From JANLQX01 sp031406385 (GTDB taxonomy: Bacteria > Actinomycetota > Acidimicrobiia > Acidimicrobiales > JANYDT01): 64,000 nt of DNA. The stretch is taken from positions 7,873 through 71,872 of the forward strand of contig JANOHI010000012.1 of assembly GCA_031406385.1 (NCBI GenBank). Reading direction: 5' to 3'. The notes under the pieces were generated by a model. That model searched no databases. It was not told the DNA's origin and saw only the letters and a list, made by a program, of their open reading frames with translations. Made by a program: the position numbers and the translations under genes. This document shows positions 35,332 through 43,909 of this stretch, in pieces. The number at the start of each line of letters is the position of its first letter. Positions within the stretch are counted from its first letter, which is position 1.

Positions 35332-37609
35332 ACACCGAGCCATCGTGGTGTCGACCGCGGTTGGCGGAGCTCTCGGCGCAGCGACCCGAGGGATGGCTCC
35401 GACCGGTTCGCCGGTCATCGACACCATCGAGGCCGCTGCCCTCGGCGCGTTCGTGGCCGTTGCCGCAGTCTCGTGCCCTTGGTTGCTGCTCGTCGCGGCG
35501 GCGATGATCGGCACGCTCGTTGCGCCGACCGGGGTGGTCGCGGCCGTGGTTGTCGTCGGTGGTCTCGCCGCGTTGGCGTCGGCGACCCGACGAGCGGTCG
35601 GGTGGCCGGCGGTGTCGGTCGGTCTTCGGGGAGTGGCCGGCGCCGCGCTCGTGTTCGCCTTCTGCCGGATTCGCATCTCCGTGTTTCATGGTGCTTCGGC
35701 GCTCGTCGCCGGCGCGGTGTTCGTCTTGATCAGTTGTTTCGCGGTCGCTCGTGGTCGGCGTTGGCGACGTGCGTCGGTGGCGGCCGCGCTCTCCGGCCTG
35801 GCCGCCGGACTTGCCGTTGCACTGTTTCTCCTCGGGGGGCTCGCCACCCGAGACGACCTCAACGGGGCAAAGGTCGCCGCCGAGCGAGCCCTCGACGAAG
35901 TCCGCTCCGGCGATTTCCCGCGAGCAAAGTCGTCGCTTGCCGTCGCCACAGCTTCGTTCCGTCGCGCCGATCGCCGGCTCCGGCACTGGTCCGTGGCGCC
36001 GGCCGCCGCCGTTCCCTTCGTCGGCCGGTACCGCGCTGCCTTGGTCGACCTCACCCGGGCCGGTCGACGACTCGGTGATGACGTCGGGCGAACTCTCGGG
36101 GAAGCGGATCTCGATCGGCTCAAACCCCGAGGTGGGCGCGTCGATCTGGCCGAGCTGCGGCGGATCACCCCGGCCCTCGATGCCAGTGACCGGGCGATCA
36201 GTGATCTCGACCGCCTGCTGGTGCGGACCATGGCCGACCCGTGGATGGTTCCACCGGTCCGGCAACGCCTGGGTCCGCTGGCTGAGCGCGCCGCGAAGGC
36301 ACGCTACGACTCGGCCACTGCGGCAATGGCGGTGCGATCCGGCCGGGCCCTTCTCGGCGGCGACGGATTGCGGCGCTACCTGGTGCTGTTTACGACACCG
36401 GCGGAGGCGAGAGGCTTGGGTGGCTTCGCCGGAAACTTCGCCGAGCTCACGGCGGAGAACGGCCAGCTGACCATCACCCGCTTCGGTCGCAGCGAGGAAC
36501 TGTTCCCTCCGGTCGGTGGCCCGGCGTTGACCATCACGGGTCCCCCTGGATGGGCGGCTTCGTGGGCGAGATTCGGCGGAATCAGCCCGGAGAACGGGAA
36601 GATGCTGCGGGACTACTGGCTTGCCATCACCATGCCTCCGAGTCTCTCTGACGTCGGCGAACTGGCGGCGGAGATCTACCCGCAGGTCGGCGGCTCGCCT
36701 ATCGACGGAGTGATCGCCGTGGATCCGTTCGGCTTGAGTGCGCTCCTGGCACTGACCGGGCCGATCAACGTGCCGAGCATCGGGACGAACCTCGACTCGT
36801 CGTCCGTGGTCGAATACCTCGTGCGGACGCAGTACCGCGACTTCGATACCAACGAGACCCGTGTTGACGGCCTGGAAGCGGTGGCACTGGCAACCACCGA
36901 AGCGCTTCTCGGCACCGGTTCCTCGCTTCCCTCTCCCCCGGACATTGCGAAGATTCTGAGTCCGGCAGCGCGGGCGAACCATCTCACGATGTGGTCGCGC
37001 CGAAGGGACGAGGAGGCGCTCCTTGGACGCATCGGGGCCGACAACGCTCTTCCACCGGTCAACGGGGATTCGCTTGCCGTCGTGTTTCAGAGCATCTCGT
37101 CGTCGAAGCTCGACGCCTTCACGAGGCGCTCCATCGACTACGAAGCGACGGTGGACCCGAAGACCGGGGCGGCAAGAGGCGACATCACGGTCACCATCCG
37201 CAACGATGCCACCGAGACTGGTCTGCCCCCGTATGTCTACGGATTCAAGCCGGCGACCGGCGAGACCTCCTACGGCGAGCATATGCTCTATGTGACGGTG
37301 TACACGGCGTATCCCGTCGTCACCGCAACTGTGAACGGGGCGACCACGAACGTGTGGCGGTGGACTGAGCACGGACGCAATGCCACGACCGCGTTCATCC
37401 GGATTCCGGCTGGGCGGACGGAGGAGGTCCGGTTTTCGCTCCGGGGCTACCTGCCGCCGAACAGCACGTATCGCCTCGCCGTTCGTGCCCAAACCTCGGG
37501 GACCACCCCGGACCGGTACCGGATCCGGGTCAACGCCGGGGGGGCGGATGCTCTCGCCGTTGACGAGGAAATCGAGGGTGTACGGCGGTTCAAAGAAGGG
37601 GTACGATGA
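35315..37609 (+). CDS. DUF4012 membrane protein
   Basis: 764 residues. The first 200 hold about six hydrophobic helices (for example VVAAVVVVGGLAALASA). A long extracellular part follows with YLVLFTTPAEARGLGGFAGNF, the DUF4012 hallmark, then GGPALTITGPPG and a beta-rich C-terminus. Function of the family is not established; it is common next to actinobacterial exopolysaccharide genes. Start ATG 35315 follows a duplicated micro-ORF. Its stop overlaps the next ATG by four bases (37606-37609), linking it to the surface protein. Confidence 0.82.
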   Translation: MTEGQRHRAIVVSTAVGGALGAATRGMAPTGSPVIDTIEAAALGAFVAVAAVSCPWLLLVAAAMIGTLVAPTGVVAAVVVVGGLAALASATRRAVGWPAVSVGLRGVAGAALVFAFCRIRISVFHGASALVAGAVFVLISCFAVARGRRWRRASVAAALSGLAAGLAVALFLLGGLATRDDLNGAKVAAERALDEVRSGDFPRAKSSLAVATASFRRADRRLRHWSVAPAAAVPFVGRYRAALVDLTRAGRRLGDDVGRTLGEADLDRLKPRGGRVDLAELRRITPALDASDRAISDLDRLLVRTMADPWMVPPVRQRLGPLAERAAKARYDSATAAMAVRSGRALLGGDGLRRYLVLFTTPAEARGLGGFAGNFAELTAENGQLTITRFGRSEELFPPVGGPALTITGPPGWAASWARFGGISPENGKMLRDYWLAITMPPSLSDVGELAAEIYPQVGGSPIDGVIAVDPFGLSALLALTGPINVPSIGTNLDSSSVVEYLVRTQYRDFDTNETRVDGLEAVALATTEALLGTGSSLPSPPDIAKILSPAARANHLTMWSRRRDEEALLGRIGADNALPPVNGDSLAVVFQSISSSKLDAFTRRSIDYEATVDPKTGAARGDITVTIRNDATETGLPPYVYGFKPATGETSYGEHMLYVTVYTAYPVVTATVNGATTNVWRWTEHGRNATTAFIRIPAGRTEEVRFSLRGYLPPNSTYRLAVRAQTSGTTPDRYRIRVNAGGADALAVDEEIEGVRRFKEGVR

Positions 37610-38061
37610 CCACTGTGAGCATTTTGGACGGGAAGGTGAACAAAGGCTTCGGGCCACTGACCAGCGCGAAACGATTGGCCACCCGGTGTGTGGCTGTCGG
37701 TCTGTTCGCTCTTGCATCGGCCGGACCTGCTTCCGCCCAGAGCGCGACAAGCCAGTTACCGATCCCACCGGTCGTTCCGCCGTCGCTCGTCCCCGTCCCC
37801 GCCTCCGCAGCCCCAGCGGCCGCCGGTCCGACGATCAGCGTGCAAGGGGCAACCCTGGTGTCAAGCACGACGCCGACGACGACGCCCACGACATTGGCGA
37901 TCAAACCATCAGTCCTCGGCGAGGCCCTGGTTGCCCCTCAAGTCAGTCCCGCAGTCGCATTCACCGGCTCCGACGTCGCTGGGCCGCTTCGGCTCGCGTT
38001 CACCTTGGGGTTGGCCGGTGCCGGGCTCGTCCTGGTTACCCGCCGACGCCGCTCGGCCTGA
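37606..38061 (+). CDS. Secreted wall-anchored protein with LAxTG-like C-terminus
   Basis: 151 residues. A signal peptide (RLATRCVAVGLFALASAGPASAQ) is followed by a Pro/Ala/Thr-rich middle. The end is PAVAFTGSDVAGPLRLAF, a hydrophobic helix and VTRRRRSA. A VAFTG box, membrane span and Arg tail form a sortase-type sorting signal like the LAxTG class of actinobacteria. No sortase gene is in the window. Translational coupling to the DUF4012 gene suggests a joint role at the cell surface. Confidence 0.7.
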   Translation: MTTVSILDGKVNKGFGPLTSAKRLATRCVAVGLFALASAGPASAQSATSQLPIPPVVPPSLVPVPASAAPAAAGPTISVQGATLVSSTTPTTTPTTLAIKPSVLGEALVAPQVSPAVAFTGSDVAGPLRLAFTLGLAGAGLVLVTRRRRSA

Positions 38062-38092
38062 TCGGGCGCCGAACCGCCCGATTTGGGGCGCC

Positions 38093-38545
38093 CTACATCC
38101 AGACCGGGGCGTCGGTCCGGCCCAAGTCCTTGCGTGCTCCCGGCCCGGCCGGCTCGCCCGGCTGGTCGACGACCGTCCCGCAGGTCGGGCACCACGGACG
38201 CCATGACAGCGACGACCCGCACACGTCGTGGGTTCGGTGCTCGGGGAGGCCGTGCATGCGAGCGCCCCACGAGGAGAGCGCGCCGAGCACCGTGGCCAGT
38301 TCCCGGCCTGTCGTCGTGAGCTCGTAGGCCAGCCGTCGGGGCCGTTCCTGATACGGGCTCGACGTCAGCAGCCTCTCCGTTTCGAGGTGCCGGAGCCGGG
38401 CGGCCAACACGTTCGGAGCGATGCCGGGCACATCGCCGGCGAGTTCGTTGTAGCGACGCGGCCCGCTGAGCAGGGCCCGGACAACGAGGAGCGACCAACG
38501 GTCACCGACCTGATCGAGGGCCAGCGCGAGAGCTTGATCGTGCAC
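38093..38545 (-). CDS. HxlR-family transcriptional regulator
   Basis: 150 residues from GTG 38545 (VHDQALALALDQ); upstream in-frame codons run through the operator and are not used. The winged helix reads VGDRWSLLVVRALLSGPRRYNEL, then GIAPNVLAARLRHLETERLL, the HxlR pattern. The C-terminus adds a Cys-rich tail (CGSSLSWRPWCPTCG) that may bind metal, unusual for the family. It is divergent from the HtrA-like gene, with a perfect palindrome 35 bases before its start, so it probably represses both. Confidence 0.8.
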   Translation of the reverse strand: MHDQALALALDQVGDRWSLLVVRALLSGPRRYNELAGDVPGIAPNVLAARLRHLETERLLTSSPYQERPRRLAYELTTTGRELATVLGALSSWGARMHGLPEHRTHDVCGSSLSWRPWCPTCGTVVDQPGEPAGPGARKDLGRTDAPVWM

Positions 38546-38579
38546 AACGAAGAGTCTTGCAGTTGGGTGCCGAGATGAT

Positions 38580-38602
38580 GTAACTTGCAATCTGCAAGTT
38601 AC
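38580..38602. promoter_or_regulatory. Perfect inverted repeat, likely HxlR operator
   Basis: Ten-base arms GTAACTTGCA and TGCAAGTTAC are separated by ATC. The site lies between the divergent HxlR and HtrA-like genes. HxlR/DUF24 regulators bind short palindromes of this size next to their own promoters, so autoregulation and control of the protease gene are likely. Confidence 0.8.
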
Positions 38603-38661
38603 TAGTCGCGAACACCACCCCGCCAACACCAACCCCGCCCACACCTTCGAAGGACAACCCC

Positions 38662-39567
38662 ATGGCTTCCCCACTGCACGAACTCAACACCGCACTCGCC
38701 ACCGTCTCCGCCAAAGCGGCAGCCGCAACCGTCGCCATAGGTCGCGACGGCCGAGGCTCCGGAGTGGTCATCGCCGAAGGGGTCGTCATCACGAACGCCC
38801 ACTCGCTGCGCGCCCGCACCACCCAGGTCCGCTTCGCCGACGGCCGCATCGAGCAGGCCGAGGTGCGCGGCTCGGACACCGACGGGGACCTCATCGCCCT
38901 CACCGTCGACACCGGTTCCGTGAAACCCCTCGAGGCCGCGGAAGCAGCACCGCAACCCGGCCACTTCGTCGTGGCCGCCCACGGCGACGGCTCCGTCGGG
39001 GTTGGCACGGTGGCCGCCGTGAACCGCACGTTCCCCGGTCCGCGTGGACGCTCGATCGACAACGCCATCGAGCACACCGCCGCCTTGGCACGCGGTGCAT
39101 CAGGCGGACCGCTAGTCGATGTCGACGGCAACCTCATCGGCATCAATACCAATCGGTCCGACGTCGGATACCAAGCGATTGCCTATGCCGGGGCGACACG
39201 CGCCCGCATCGACGCGCTTATCACCGGAACATCGTTCCATCGACGCCAACTCGGCGTGGCCCTCGCACCGGCAGCGGCAACTGCAGCAGTGCGTCGTGCC
39301 GCAGGACTGCCCGAGATCACCGGGCTGCTGGTCCGTGGGGTGGCTGAGGACTCTCCGGCCCATCGCGCCGGCCTGGCCCAGGGGGATGTGATCGTGTCGG
39401 CCGGACCGGTGGCGATCGACAGCCTCGATGCGCTCGCTCGCGCCCTCGACACGAACGAGGACACCATCGTGCTCACCGTGGTCCGGGGTGTCGATGAGCG
39501 CACCGTCTCGGTGAGTTTCGCCGCGCCGGCGGAGCCGACTACGACCGCCGACGCCGCAACCGCCTGA
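38662..39567 (+). CDS. HtrA/DegP-like S1C serine protease with PDZ domain
   Basis: 301 residues. Trypsin-like core: GSGVVIAEGVVITNAHS (His), DTDGDLIALTVD (Asp) and ARGASGGPLVDVDG (Ser). A PDZ domain at about 190-285 reads TGLLVRGVAEDSPAHRAGL, then GDVIVSAGPVAIDSL. No signal peptide or membrane helix is visible, so unlike most HtrA it may be cytoplasmic. The GNL segment of the oxyanion loop is normal (DVDGNLIGINT). Controlled most likely by the divergent HxlR regulator. Confidence 0.82.
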   Translation: MASPLHELNTALATVSAKAAAATVAIGRDGRGSGVVIAEGVVITNAHSLRARTTQVRFADGRIEQAEVRGSDTDGDLIALTVDTGSVKPLEAAEAAPQPGHFVVAAHGDGSVGVGTVAAVNRTFPGPRGRSIDNAIEHTAALARGASGGPLVDVDGNLIGINTNRSDVGYQAIAYAGATRARIDALITGTSFHRRQLGVALAPAAATAAVRRAAGLPEITGLLVRGVAEDSPAHRAGLAQGDVIVSAGPVAIDSLDALARALDTNEDTIVLTVVRGVDERTVSVSFAAPAEPTTTADAATA

Positions 39568-39604
39568 ACCCCGAAGACCCTGTGGCGGCGAGCCGCGCGT
39601 TGCG

Positions 39605-40945
39605 TCAGGAGGGGACGTCGAGGATGTGGTCGAGCCAGTCGTGGTAGTGCTGCACGCGGGACTCGTCAGCCGACAGAAGCGCGGTGCTGAACCCGCGTGA
39701 GCGCATCCCCCGCTGCACGTCACGGATGAGATGGATGTCCTGATCGATGGTGATGGTCATCGTCTTCCGCCCGGCGATCACGTCGTCCTGGGTGAACTCG
39801 TCGTGCTCCGGTCGAGACGGTTGTTCGAAGAGCGTCGACGGATGCGGCGTGAACGCAACGCCGGCACGGTCGGCGACCGCTTCGCTCGGAGCGAGTCGGA
39901 ATGTGAACTTGTCCCACAGACATCGACCCGGATCGGTCGGGTGCGGCCGTGCCCGCATGACCAACGCGCTGTCGGGCTGGACGGTCAGCATCATGTTCGG
40001 GAAGACGTTGTATTGCTCCACGTCGCTGAGCCGATCGTCGGACAGCGCGTCGAAGTCGAAGCCGAGCTGTGGGGCGCGCTCGCGTCGGAGCTTCTGGATG
40101 TCGTGACGGATGTCGAGCACCCGCCCGACGTAGTCCTCGGGGTCGAGTCCCCACACCTTCAGTTGCTGCGTGAGGAACGGCGTCGGCTCGTCGGGAATCG
40201 GCAGACGGGTGTTCACGGTGTGCCCGTCGATGGTCACACTGGAATGCCCGTTGCCGAACAGGTCGACCTGCGCGGTGGGACAGTCGAACAGGGTCTTGTG
40301 CTGCGGATGGATGTGCTCGACGTGGTACAGCTCTCCGAAGTTGTCGAACACGGCCTTCCAGTTGCAGTCGAGATGCACGGTCTGATCGCCGATGAGCGTC
40401 ATCTCCTCGAGCCGGTACGGATCAACGAGCTCGGCGACACCGGCGAGGTAGTCGCGCAGCGGCACCGCATCCGGATCCATGCACACCCACACGAGGCCGG
40501 CCCAGGTGTCGACGCGCAGCGGTTGCAGCGATCGCGTCGACCGGTCGACTCCCCCGTCGAATCGGGCATTGTCGGGAACGACGATCAGTCGCCCATCGTT
40601 GCGGTACGTCCAACCGTGATAGCCGCACTCGAAGCTCTTCGCACATCCCCGTTCACCGGTCACGAGGCGCATGCCGCGGTGCTGGCACACGTTGTACATC
40701 GCCGCGAGTTCACCGGCGTCGGTGCGCACGATCAGGATCGACTCGTCGGCGATGTCGAACCTTGCGAACTCCCCCGGCGTGGCAACGTCGCGCTCCAAGC
40801 ACGCGAAGATCCAGACGCGGTCCCAGAGCGACTCCGCCTCGCGTGACATCCACACCGGCGACACATACCGGTCGGCCGAGATCGTCACGGGCCCCCGGGG
40901 CGCGGCCTGGTGGACGATCGTTGGTCGGGCCTGCACTCTCTCCAC
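39605..40945 (-). CDS. Rieske aromatic-ring hydroxylating oxygenase, large subunit
   Basis: 446 residues from GTG 40945 with AGAGGA upstream. The Rieske centre is CQHRGMRL...CGYHGWTY (Cys-X-His...Cys-X2-His). The catalytic domain has DNFGELYHVEHIHP, the iron-binding His pair with a nearby Asp bridge. Such enzymes hydroxylate aromatic, steroid or quaternary-amine substrates and need a reductase, which is not seen nearby. It may belong to the catabolic genes that fill the right half of the window. Confidence 0.8.
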   Translation of the reverse strand: MERVQARPTIVHQAAPRGPVTISADRYVSPVWMSREAESLWDRVWIFACLERDVATPGEFARFDIADESILIVRTDAGELAAMYNVCQHRGMRLVTGERGCAKSFECGYHGWTYRNDGRLIVVPDNARFDGGVDRSTRSLQPLRVDTWAGLVWVCMDPDAVPLRDYLAGVAELVDPYRLEEMTLIGDQTVHLDCNWKAVFDNFGELYHVEHIHPQHKTLFDCPTAQVDLFGNGHSSVTIDGHTVNTRLPIPDEPTPFLTQQLKVWGLDPEDYVGRVLDIRHDIQKLRRERAPQLGFDFDALSDDRLSDVEQYNVFPNMMLTVQPDSALVMRARPHPTDPGRCLWDKFTFRLAPSEAVADRAGVAFTPHPSTLFEQPSRPEHDEFTQDDVIAGRKTMTITIDQDIHLIRDVQRGMRSRGFSTALLSADESRVQHYHDWLDHILDVPS

Positions 40946-40981
40946 GCGCTTCCTCTCGCTTCGGTTCGGCTTACGGCTTAC

Positions 40982-41155
40982 GGCAGCGTCGCCCTCACGA
41001 GATCGTGGCCGGATCGACCCCGCACCCGCAAACTACAGCAGCGTTGCTCTGCTCGATCATCACCGGACCGACGCCGCGCCAGCGAGCAACAGCAGCGCGG
41101 CTCTGCTCGATCATCACCGGATCGACGCCGCGCCGCGAGCTACAGCAGCGTTGCC
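40982..41155. repeat. Tandem repeat of about 54 bp copying the ilvA 3' end
   Basis: Units beginning CAGCAGCG start at 41036, 41090 and 41143 (periods 54 and 53), with a more degenerate copy from about 40982. Each holds CTGCTCGATCATCACCGG. The last copy contains the stop codon of the threonine ammonia-lyase gene, so the array grew by duplicating that gene end into the intergenic space. Confidence 0.75.
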
Positions 41156-42366
41156 TCGAAACCCTCGGCGCGGAGGGTGTCGATCACGTTGTTGCGATGC
41201 TCGGGGTTGCGGGTCTCGAGGACCATGAGGACCTCGACCTGATCGACACCGATCTGCACGCCGGTGCGGTGGTGCTCCACGTCGAGGACGTTGAGTCCGA
41301 GGCGGGCGATGACCGCGGTCAACGCGGCGAGCGAGCCGGGGCGGTCACGGAAGACGATCCGCAGGCGTAGATACCGGCCCGCGGCCGACAGTCCGCGCGT
41401 GACGATCGAGGTGAGCAGCATCGGATCGACGTTGCCGCCCGACAGCACCACCACCGCCGGGTGGGCACCGCTGATCCTGCCGGCCAGCAGAGCCGCCAGG
41501 CCGACCGCACCGGAAGGCTCGACAACGGCCTTGGCCCGCTCCATGAGGAACAGCACAGCCTCGGCGATCTCGTCCTCCGTCACGGTGATCACGTCGTCGA
41601 CGAGCGTTCGGGTCATTTCGAAGGTGATGTCGCCGGGCGCACGCAGCGCAATGCCGTCGGCCATCGTCGACGTGGAATCGAGGGTCACCACATGACCGGC
41701 GTCGAGCGACAGCCGCATCGACTTCGCCCCTTCCGCCTCCACCCCGACGATGGTCGCGTTCGGCATCGCATGCCGCAGCGCGAAGGCCGAGCCGGCGACC
41801 AACCCGCCACCACCGACGGGGATCAGGATCACCGGATGGTCCGAGGCGTTGGCGGTTTCGGCATACTCCTCGGCCACTTCGACGCCGACCGTTGCTTGGC
41901 CGGCGATGATCAGCGGATCGTTGAAGGGCGGCACGAACACCGCGCCGTGTTCCGCGGCATATGCACGCGCCAGACCGAGGCAGTCGTCGAGGCTCGGCCC
42001 GCCGATGATCACCTCAGCGCCATAGCCCTCCGTGGCCTTGAGCTTGGGCAGCGACACCGACTCGGGCATGAAGATCACCGAGCGACGGCCCGTCAGCGAC
42101 GAGGCGAGAGCGACACCCTGGGCATGGTTTCCCGCTGACGCGGCCACCACGTCGACACCCGGGTCGAGTCGGCTGATCCGGTTGTAGGCACCACGGATCT
42201 TGAACGATCCAGCCCGCTGAAGATGCTCGGGCTTCAGGTAGACCGGCCGCCCGAGGGCCCGCGACACCGCGTCGGCGAGACGTGTCGGTGTCTTGCGGAT
42301 CACCCCGTCGAGTCGACGGCGCGCGTCGATGACATCGTCGTGGGTGATCGGTGAGGGGTCGTTCAT
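41140..42366 (-). CDS. ilvA: Threonine ammonia-lyase with ACT domain
   Basis: 408 residues. The PLP lysine is in RAGSFKIRGAYNR; the phosphate loop is PVGGGGLVAGSA; the serine/threonine loop is SAGNHAQGVAL. The C-terminal ACT domain (about 330-405, LRIVFRDRPGSLAALTAVI) matches the short allosteric form. It converts threonine to 2-oxobutyrate, for isoleucine synthesis or threonine breakdown. Single-ACT enzymes can be biosynthetic or catabolic, so the symbol is used in the broad sense. It lies 15 bases after the LarA-like gene, as one operon. Confidence 0.85.
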   Translation of the reverse strand: MNDPSPITHDDVIDARRRLDGVIRKTPTRLADAVSRALGRPVYLKPEHLQRAGSFKIRGAYNRISRLDPGVDVVAASAGNHAQGVALASSLTGRRSVIFMPESVSLPKLKATEGYGAEVIIGGPSLDDCLGLARAYAAEHGAVFVPPFNDPLIIAGQATVGVEVAEEYAETANASDHPVILIPVGGGGLVAGSAFALRHAMPNATIVGVEAEGAKSMRLSLDAGHVVTLDSTSTMADGIALRAPGDITFEMTRTLVDDVITVTEDEIAEAVLFLMERAKAVVEPSGAVGLAALLAGRISGAHPAVVVLSGGNVDPMLLTSIVTRGLSAAGRYLRLRIVFRDRPGSLAALTAVIARLGLNVLDVEHHRTGVQIGVDQVEVLMVLETRNPEHRNNVIDTLRAEGFEATLL

Positions 42367-42381
42367 GGTGAGCGAAGCGCT

Positions 42382-43614
42382 TCAGCCGAGGACAACGCCG
42401 GGAGGAAGGTCGGCGAGCAGAGCGTCGCTGATCCACATCTCGGTGAGGTGCAACGTCGAGCGGATCCGGACGACGCGTTTCGGTTCGTGGACCGGTCGGC
42501 CGCACATCGAAAGCGCAGCTTTGATCGCGTCTTCCCCGGTGGGCAGCGCCATCGGCATGCGCGAACGACGAACGCCCGCGGGGCCGGCGGTGAAGCAATT
42601 GATGTAGGTCTTGTGCCAATCGACCTTGGCGGCGACCTCGGTGGTGATGAAGTCGGCGAGACCAATACCCAACGCGTTGCCGTGGCCCCCGTCGGTGAGG
42701 CCGAGCGCCACGATGGTCGCCGTTGTCGACTGACCATCGAGCCCGTTGACCCAGTAGCGGCCCGTGACGTTCGGGTCCATCATCACGCCGCTGATGTCCT
42801 TGCCGATCTCGTTGATGATGAGCACATCGATCGGTTCGAACGCCAAGCGAGTCACGTGCGTCTTGGCAAGATCGGTGAGGGCGATCTCGCGCGCCGCGCC
42901 GATCTCCGATCCGAGCAGGGCCTCGGCCACGACAACGTCACCGGCGGCGTTCTCGATACTGGCGAATCCACCGAGGAGTCGACCGGTGGTCCGATGCGCG
43001 ACGATACCGTCGATGATCATCTGACGCATCACCTCGGGGCCGGACGCATGGATCTGAGCAGCGCCGGGCTGCTTGCCGAATCCGACCACGCACATCTTCG
43101 ACAGTCCGCTCTCCAGCGGACCGGTGAAGCACGTGTGCGGCTTGATCCGATTGACCGGAAAGAAGTGGTCGGCACCGGCGGCATGGCGGTCGAGGAACAT
43201 CGGAACACCGCCGGGCGTGCGGGCCACTTCGACGGTCTCCATCGTCGCCCGGATGGGTGCGCCCACGGCGTCCTCGGTGATCCCGTAGCCGGTCAGCACT
43301 TCGAGCTGTCCCTCGGCCGTCCCACCGCCATGGCTGCCCATCGCTGGGACGATGAACGGATCGGCGCCTACGGAGCGAAGCCCCTCGATCACGCCGGCGA
43401 GCATCTCGACGCGGGCCGTGAGACCACGACTGCCGGCACCCACCGCCACGGTTGCTCCGGGGCGGACCACGCCGTCGAAGCGAGCCTTGACGGACGCGGC
43501 GGCAGCGGATCGCACGTCGTCGATCGGCACGCCGAAAGCAGCCGGGAGCACGACCCGGTGGAGTTCGGGGATCGTCAGGTCAGGGTGGAACGGGAGCTTC
43601 ACACCGCGAAGCAT
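42382..43614 (-). CDS. LarA-like protein (DUF2088, nickel-pincer racemase family)
   Basis: 410 residues from ATG 43614 (MLRGVKLPFHPDLTIPELHR); longer frames to 43866 lack homology and are rejected, with GTG 43653 an alternative. AVGAGSRGLTARVEML, PAMGSHGGGTAEGQLEVLTG and FFPVNRIKPHTCFTGPLESG are typical of the LarA N-terminal domain family. LarA itself racemises lactate with a nickel pincer cofactor; members of this broader group act on other hydroxy acids or are unknown. Grouping with threonine ammonia-lyase may hint at hydroxy/amino acid turnover. Confidence 0.7.
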   Translation of the reverse strand: MLRGVKLPFHPDLTIPELHRVVLPAAFGVPIDDVRSAAAASVKARFDGVVRPGATVAVGAGSRGLTARVEMLAGVIEGLRSVGADPFIVPAMGSHGGGTAEGQLEVLTGYGITEDAVGAPIRATMETVEVARTPGGVPMFLDRHAAGADHFFPVNRIKPHTCFTGPLESGLSKMCVVGFGKQPGAAQIHASGPEVMRQMIIDGIVAHRTTGRLLGGFASIENAAGDVVVAEALLGSEIGAAREIALTDLAKTHVTRLAFEPIDVLIINEIGKDISGVMMDPNVTGRYWVNGLDGQSTTATIVALGLTDGGHGNALGIGLADFITTEVAAKVDWHKTYINCFTAGPAGVRRSRMPMALPTGEDAIKAALSMCGRPVHEPKRVVRIRSTLHLTEMWISDALLADLPPGVVLG

Positions 43615-43846
43615 CGCGGCGAAGTTCGCAGGATCACTCGGCGTTGTGGGCACCTTCGCAGCGTATGCCGCTTTCGCGCTGACGACGAGGGCGAGCCGTC
43701 GGTGGCGGCTTAGCTCTCGAGGATGTCGGCGTTGCGCGTCCGGTTGGCGCCACGTTGTCGAGTTGACGACACGCTCAACCAGCCACGCAAGTCGCCAACC
43801 AACCACACAATCCGACAGTCCGAACGCCAACCCGGGCGCGAACGGC

Positions 43847-43876
43847 TTGGCGGAAGAACTAACCACCCGATTAGAT
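43847..43876 (+). promoter_or_regulatory. Candidate promoter of the CMD/P450 selenoprotein operon
   Basis: TTGGCG (43847-43852) and TTAGAT (43871-43876) are spaced by 18 bases, 34 bases before the ATG at 43910 with its GGAGG site at 43900-43904. It is the best sigma-70-like match in the 295-base divergent region 43615-43909, which holds no other gene. Confidence 0.5.
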
Positions 43877-43909
43877 TTCGCTCACACAACACCACCGATG
43901 GAGGACACC

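Noticed and set aside
35171..37768. An 865-codon open frame on the minus strand opposite the DUF4012 gene
   Set aside because: Arg/Gly/His-rich composition with no domain, fully antisense to a gene with clear membrane helices and DUF4012 motifs. It is a high-GC shadow frame.
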